NCBI GenBank assembly: GCA_963991985.1
Contig: CAXDRX010000005.1
Coordinates: forward strand, 1-64,000
Direction: 5' to 3'
Source of the DNA: MED-G17 sp963991985
Lineage (GTDB): Bacteria > Bacteroidota > Bacteroidia > NS11-12g > UBA9320
DNA: 64,000 nt
The position numbers and the translations under genes were made by a program. Shown piece by piece: positions 62,340-64,000 of the stretch. Position 1 is the stretch's first letter, and each line of letters begins with the position of its first letter. The notes under the pieces are model-generated. The model was not told where the DNA came from, made no database searches, and saw nothing but the letters and a program-made list of their open reading frames with translations.

Positions 62340-64000
62340 ATGGGGAATAATCTGGTAATTGTAGAATCACCCGCGAAAGCAAAGACGATTGAAAAATTTT
62401 TAGGTGATGGCTTTCTCGTTAAATCGTGTTTCGGACACATTAGAGATCTTAACAAAAAAGGCATCAGCATAGATATTGAAAATGGTTATGCACCTATTTA
62501 TGAGATTTCTGAAGACAAGAAAAAAGTAGTCCAAGAACTACGTTCTTTGGCGAAAAAAGCAGATACAATATGGTTGGCCTCCGATGAAGATCGTGAAGGG
62601 GAAGCCATAAGTTGGCACCTCAGTGAAGTTTTGGAACTGGATGAAAAAAAGACCAAAAGGATTGTTTTCCATGAAATCACAAAGTCTGCAATTCAAAAGG
62701 CGATACAATCTCCAAGGGATATCAATAAAAATCTTGTAGATGCGCAACAAGCAAGAAGAATTCTCGATCGACTGGTAGGCTATGAGCTATCGCCCGTATT
62801 ATGGAAAAAAGTAAAACCCCAGCTATCTGCTGGTCGTGTGCAATCTGTTGCAGTAAGACTTTTGGTAGAACGAGAGAGAGAAATTCAAGAATTTAATCCT
62901 ACTTCAAGCTTTAAGATTGTAGGCAATTTTATCCATACAAATGGTCATTTGAGTGCTGAGATGGATAGGAAATTAGAATCAGAATTGGAAGCAACTGAAT
63001 TGCTAGATCAAATAAAATCTTCATCATTCACCATTGCAGATTTACAAATCAAACCCAGCACAAAAAAACCCTCTGCACCCTTCACAACCTCAACACTACA
63101 ACAAGAAGCTAGCCGAAAATTGGGATATTCGGTTACCCGAACCATGCTACTTGCTCAAAAGTTGTATGAAGCTGGACACATTACCTACATGCGTACCGAC
63201 TCCGTAAATTTAAGTGACTTTGCACTAGAAACTGCTGAAAAGGTAATCAACAAAAATTACGGTGAAGATTACCACCAAAAAAGAAAATACAACAACAAAA
63301 CAACAAATGCCCAAGAGGCCCATGAAGCAATTAGGCCAACAGATTTTAACAAAAATACGGTCCCAACAGACTACGCTGAAAACAAACTATATGAGTTGAT
63401 TTGGAAAAGAGCCATTGCCTCACAAATGAGTGATGCAAAGTTGGAAAAGACAACTATTTCGATACAGAACAACAAAAACAAGGATATTTTCAAAGCAAGA
63501 GGAGAGGTCATTACATTTGATGGATTTTTAAAAGTCTACCTACAAAGTTCGGATGAGGAAAACGAAGATTCTATCCACGGACTACTGCCAAAGGTTTCTG
63601 TGGACGATGAGATAAATTATCAGAAAATTACAGCAACCCAAAGATTCTCAAGGCCCCCTTCGCGTTACACCGAGGCGAGCCTTGTCAAGAAACTGGAAGA
63701 GCTGGGGATTGGCAGACCATCAACCTATGCGCCAACCATTACTACAATTCAAAAAAGAGGATATGTAGAAAAAGAACAAAAAGAAGGATTAGAAAGGAAA
63801 TACGCTCAAATTGTTCTCTCCGAGGACAAAACTGTCGGATCCAAAATTTTATCGGAAATAACAGGCGCTGAAAAAAACAAACTAAGCCCCACAGACATAG
63901 GGAAAGTGGTGACAGATTTTTTGAGCGACAATTTTAAGAATATAATGGATTATGGATTTACAGCTAGTGTAGAAAAAAACTTTGATCAGATTGCCCAAGG
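62340..64000 (+). CDS. topA: DNA topoisomerase I (3' end outside window)
   Basis: The first ~553 residues are present. The Toprim domain opens NLVIVESPAKAKTIEKFL and has the acidic metal site in ASDEDREGEAISWHL. SAGRVQSVAVRLLVERERE follows, and the active-site tyrosine is in YMRTDSVNLS. SRYTEASLVKKLEELGIGRPSTYA then precedes the window end. TopA relaxes negative supercoils using a single-strand break. The zinc ribbon or C-terminal repeats would lie beyond the edge. The 154-bp gap upstream has no perfect -7 element; an 18-codon ORF from 62294 overlaps the start and looks incidental. Confidence 0.96.
   Translation, partial: MGNNLVIVESPAKAKTIEKFLGDGFLVKSCFGHIRDLNKKGISIDIENGYAPIYEISEDKKKVVQELRSLAKKADTIWLASDEDREGEAISWHLSEVLELDEKKTKRIVFHEITKSAIQKAIQSPRDINKNLVDAQQARRILDRLVGYELSPVLWKKVKPQLSAGRVQSVAVRLLVEREREIQEFNPTSSFKIVGNFIHTNGHLSAEMDRKLESELEATELLDQIKSSSFTIADLQIKPSTKKPSAPFTTSTLQQEASRKLGYSVTRTMLLAQKLYEAGHITYMRTDSVNLSDFALETAEKVINKNYGEDYHQKRKYNNKTTNAQEAHEAIRPTDFNKNTVPTDYAENKLYELIWKRAIASQMSDAKLEKTTISIQNNKNKDIFKARGEVITFDGFLKVYLQSSDEENEDSIHGLLPKVSVDDEINYQKITATQRFSRPPSRYTEASLVKKLEELGIGRPSTYAPTITTIQKRGYVEKEQKEGLERKYAQIVLSEDKTVGSKILSEITGAEKNKLSPTDIGKVVTDFLSDNFKNIMDYGFTASVEKNFDQIAQ

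Noticed and set aside
62294..62350. 18-codon ORF overlapping the topA start
   Set aside because: Too short, no promoter box at the usual distance, and no sign of a leader-peptide hairpin.
1..64000. CRISPR arrays, insertion sequences, prophage or integrative elements
   Set aside because: No spaced direct repeats, transposase or integrase motifs, or terminal inverted repeats were seen in any part of the window.

Overview
The window is a gene-dense, AT-rich stretch of ordinary chromosome from a member of the Bacteroidota, most likely a Cytophagales-type bacterium. The phylum call rests on several markers: an LpxC-FabZ fusion gene, a PorX-type response regulator with a PglZ domain, a secreted peptidase ending in a type IX secretion (T9SS) sorting domain, several TonB-dependent receptors with N-terminal carboxypeptidase-like domains, a receptor paired with a DUF4249 lipoprotein, Bacteroidota-type GyrA and ParC, no obvious Shine-Dalgarno sequences, and repeated TAnnTTTG promoter -7 elements. 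No insertion sequence, prophage, integrase, CRISPR array or rRNA was seen, and no gene-free gap exceeds about 180 bp.

Layout. 0-1.2 kb: the 3' end of an ABC-F ATPase abuts an N-terminally truncated WD40 gene. 1.2-8 kb: gyrA with a downstream TPR gene, head-to-head with parC, then tRNA-Leu(GAG). 8-15 kb: a large VPS10/BNR-repeat secreted protein, uvrA, and an ECF-type sigma factor with a small partner ORF. 15-26 kb: a TonB receptor, a di-heme cytochrome c peroxidase, an operon of histidine kinase, TonB receptor, DUF4249 lipoprotein and AlkB, and a divergent cyclase and GT9 pair. 25-27 kb: a B12-binding MerR (CarH/LitR-like) regulator divergent from a TIGR01777 epimerase. 27-32 kb: LysM protein, O-antigen ligase-like protein, ppk1 and ppx. 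32-40 kb: NfeD, GT9, MORN-repeat protein, GT4 and GH3, followed by rseP and hscB. 40-44 kb: a large TonB receptor and a beta-barrel protein, each with a clear terminator. 44-49 kb: porX, tsaE, M28 peptidase and beta-CASP hydrolase. 48.7-57 kb: HD hydrolase, lpxD, lpxC-fabZ, lpxA, ABC ATPase and M16 peptidase. 57-64 kb: comB, thiolase, groES-groEL, a dicarboxylate symporter, and topA running off the end.

How the genes fit together. Much of the window serves the envelope: lipid A synthesis, LPS or glycan transfer, outer-membrane transport, T9SS control and membrane proteolysis. The rest is DNA topology and repair (gyrA, parC, topA, uvrA, alkB), polyphosphate metabolism and chaperones. I found no clearly undescribed multi-gene system. 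The best leads are the WD40 remnant, a set of TAnnTTTG boxes 4-10 bp before start codons (implying leaderless mRNAs), a sigma-54-like site before groES, the CarH-like regulator with a dyad in a very short divergent region, and an operon joining porX to a T9SS-type peptidase.
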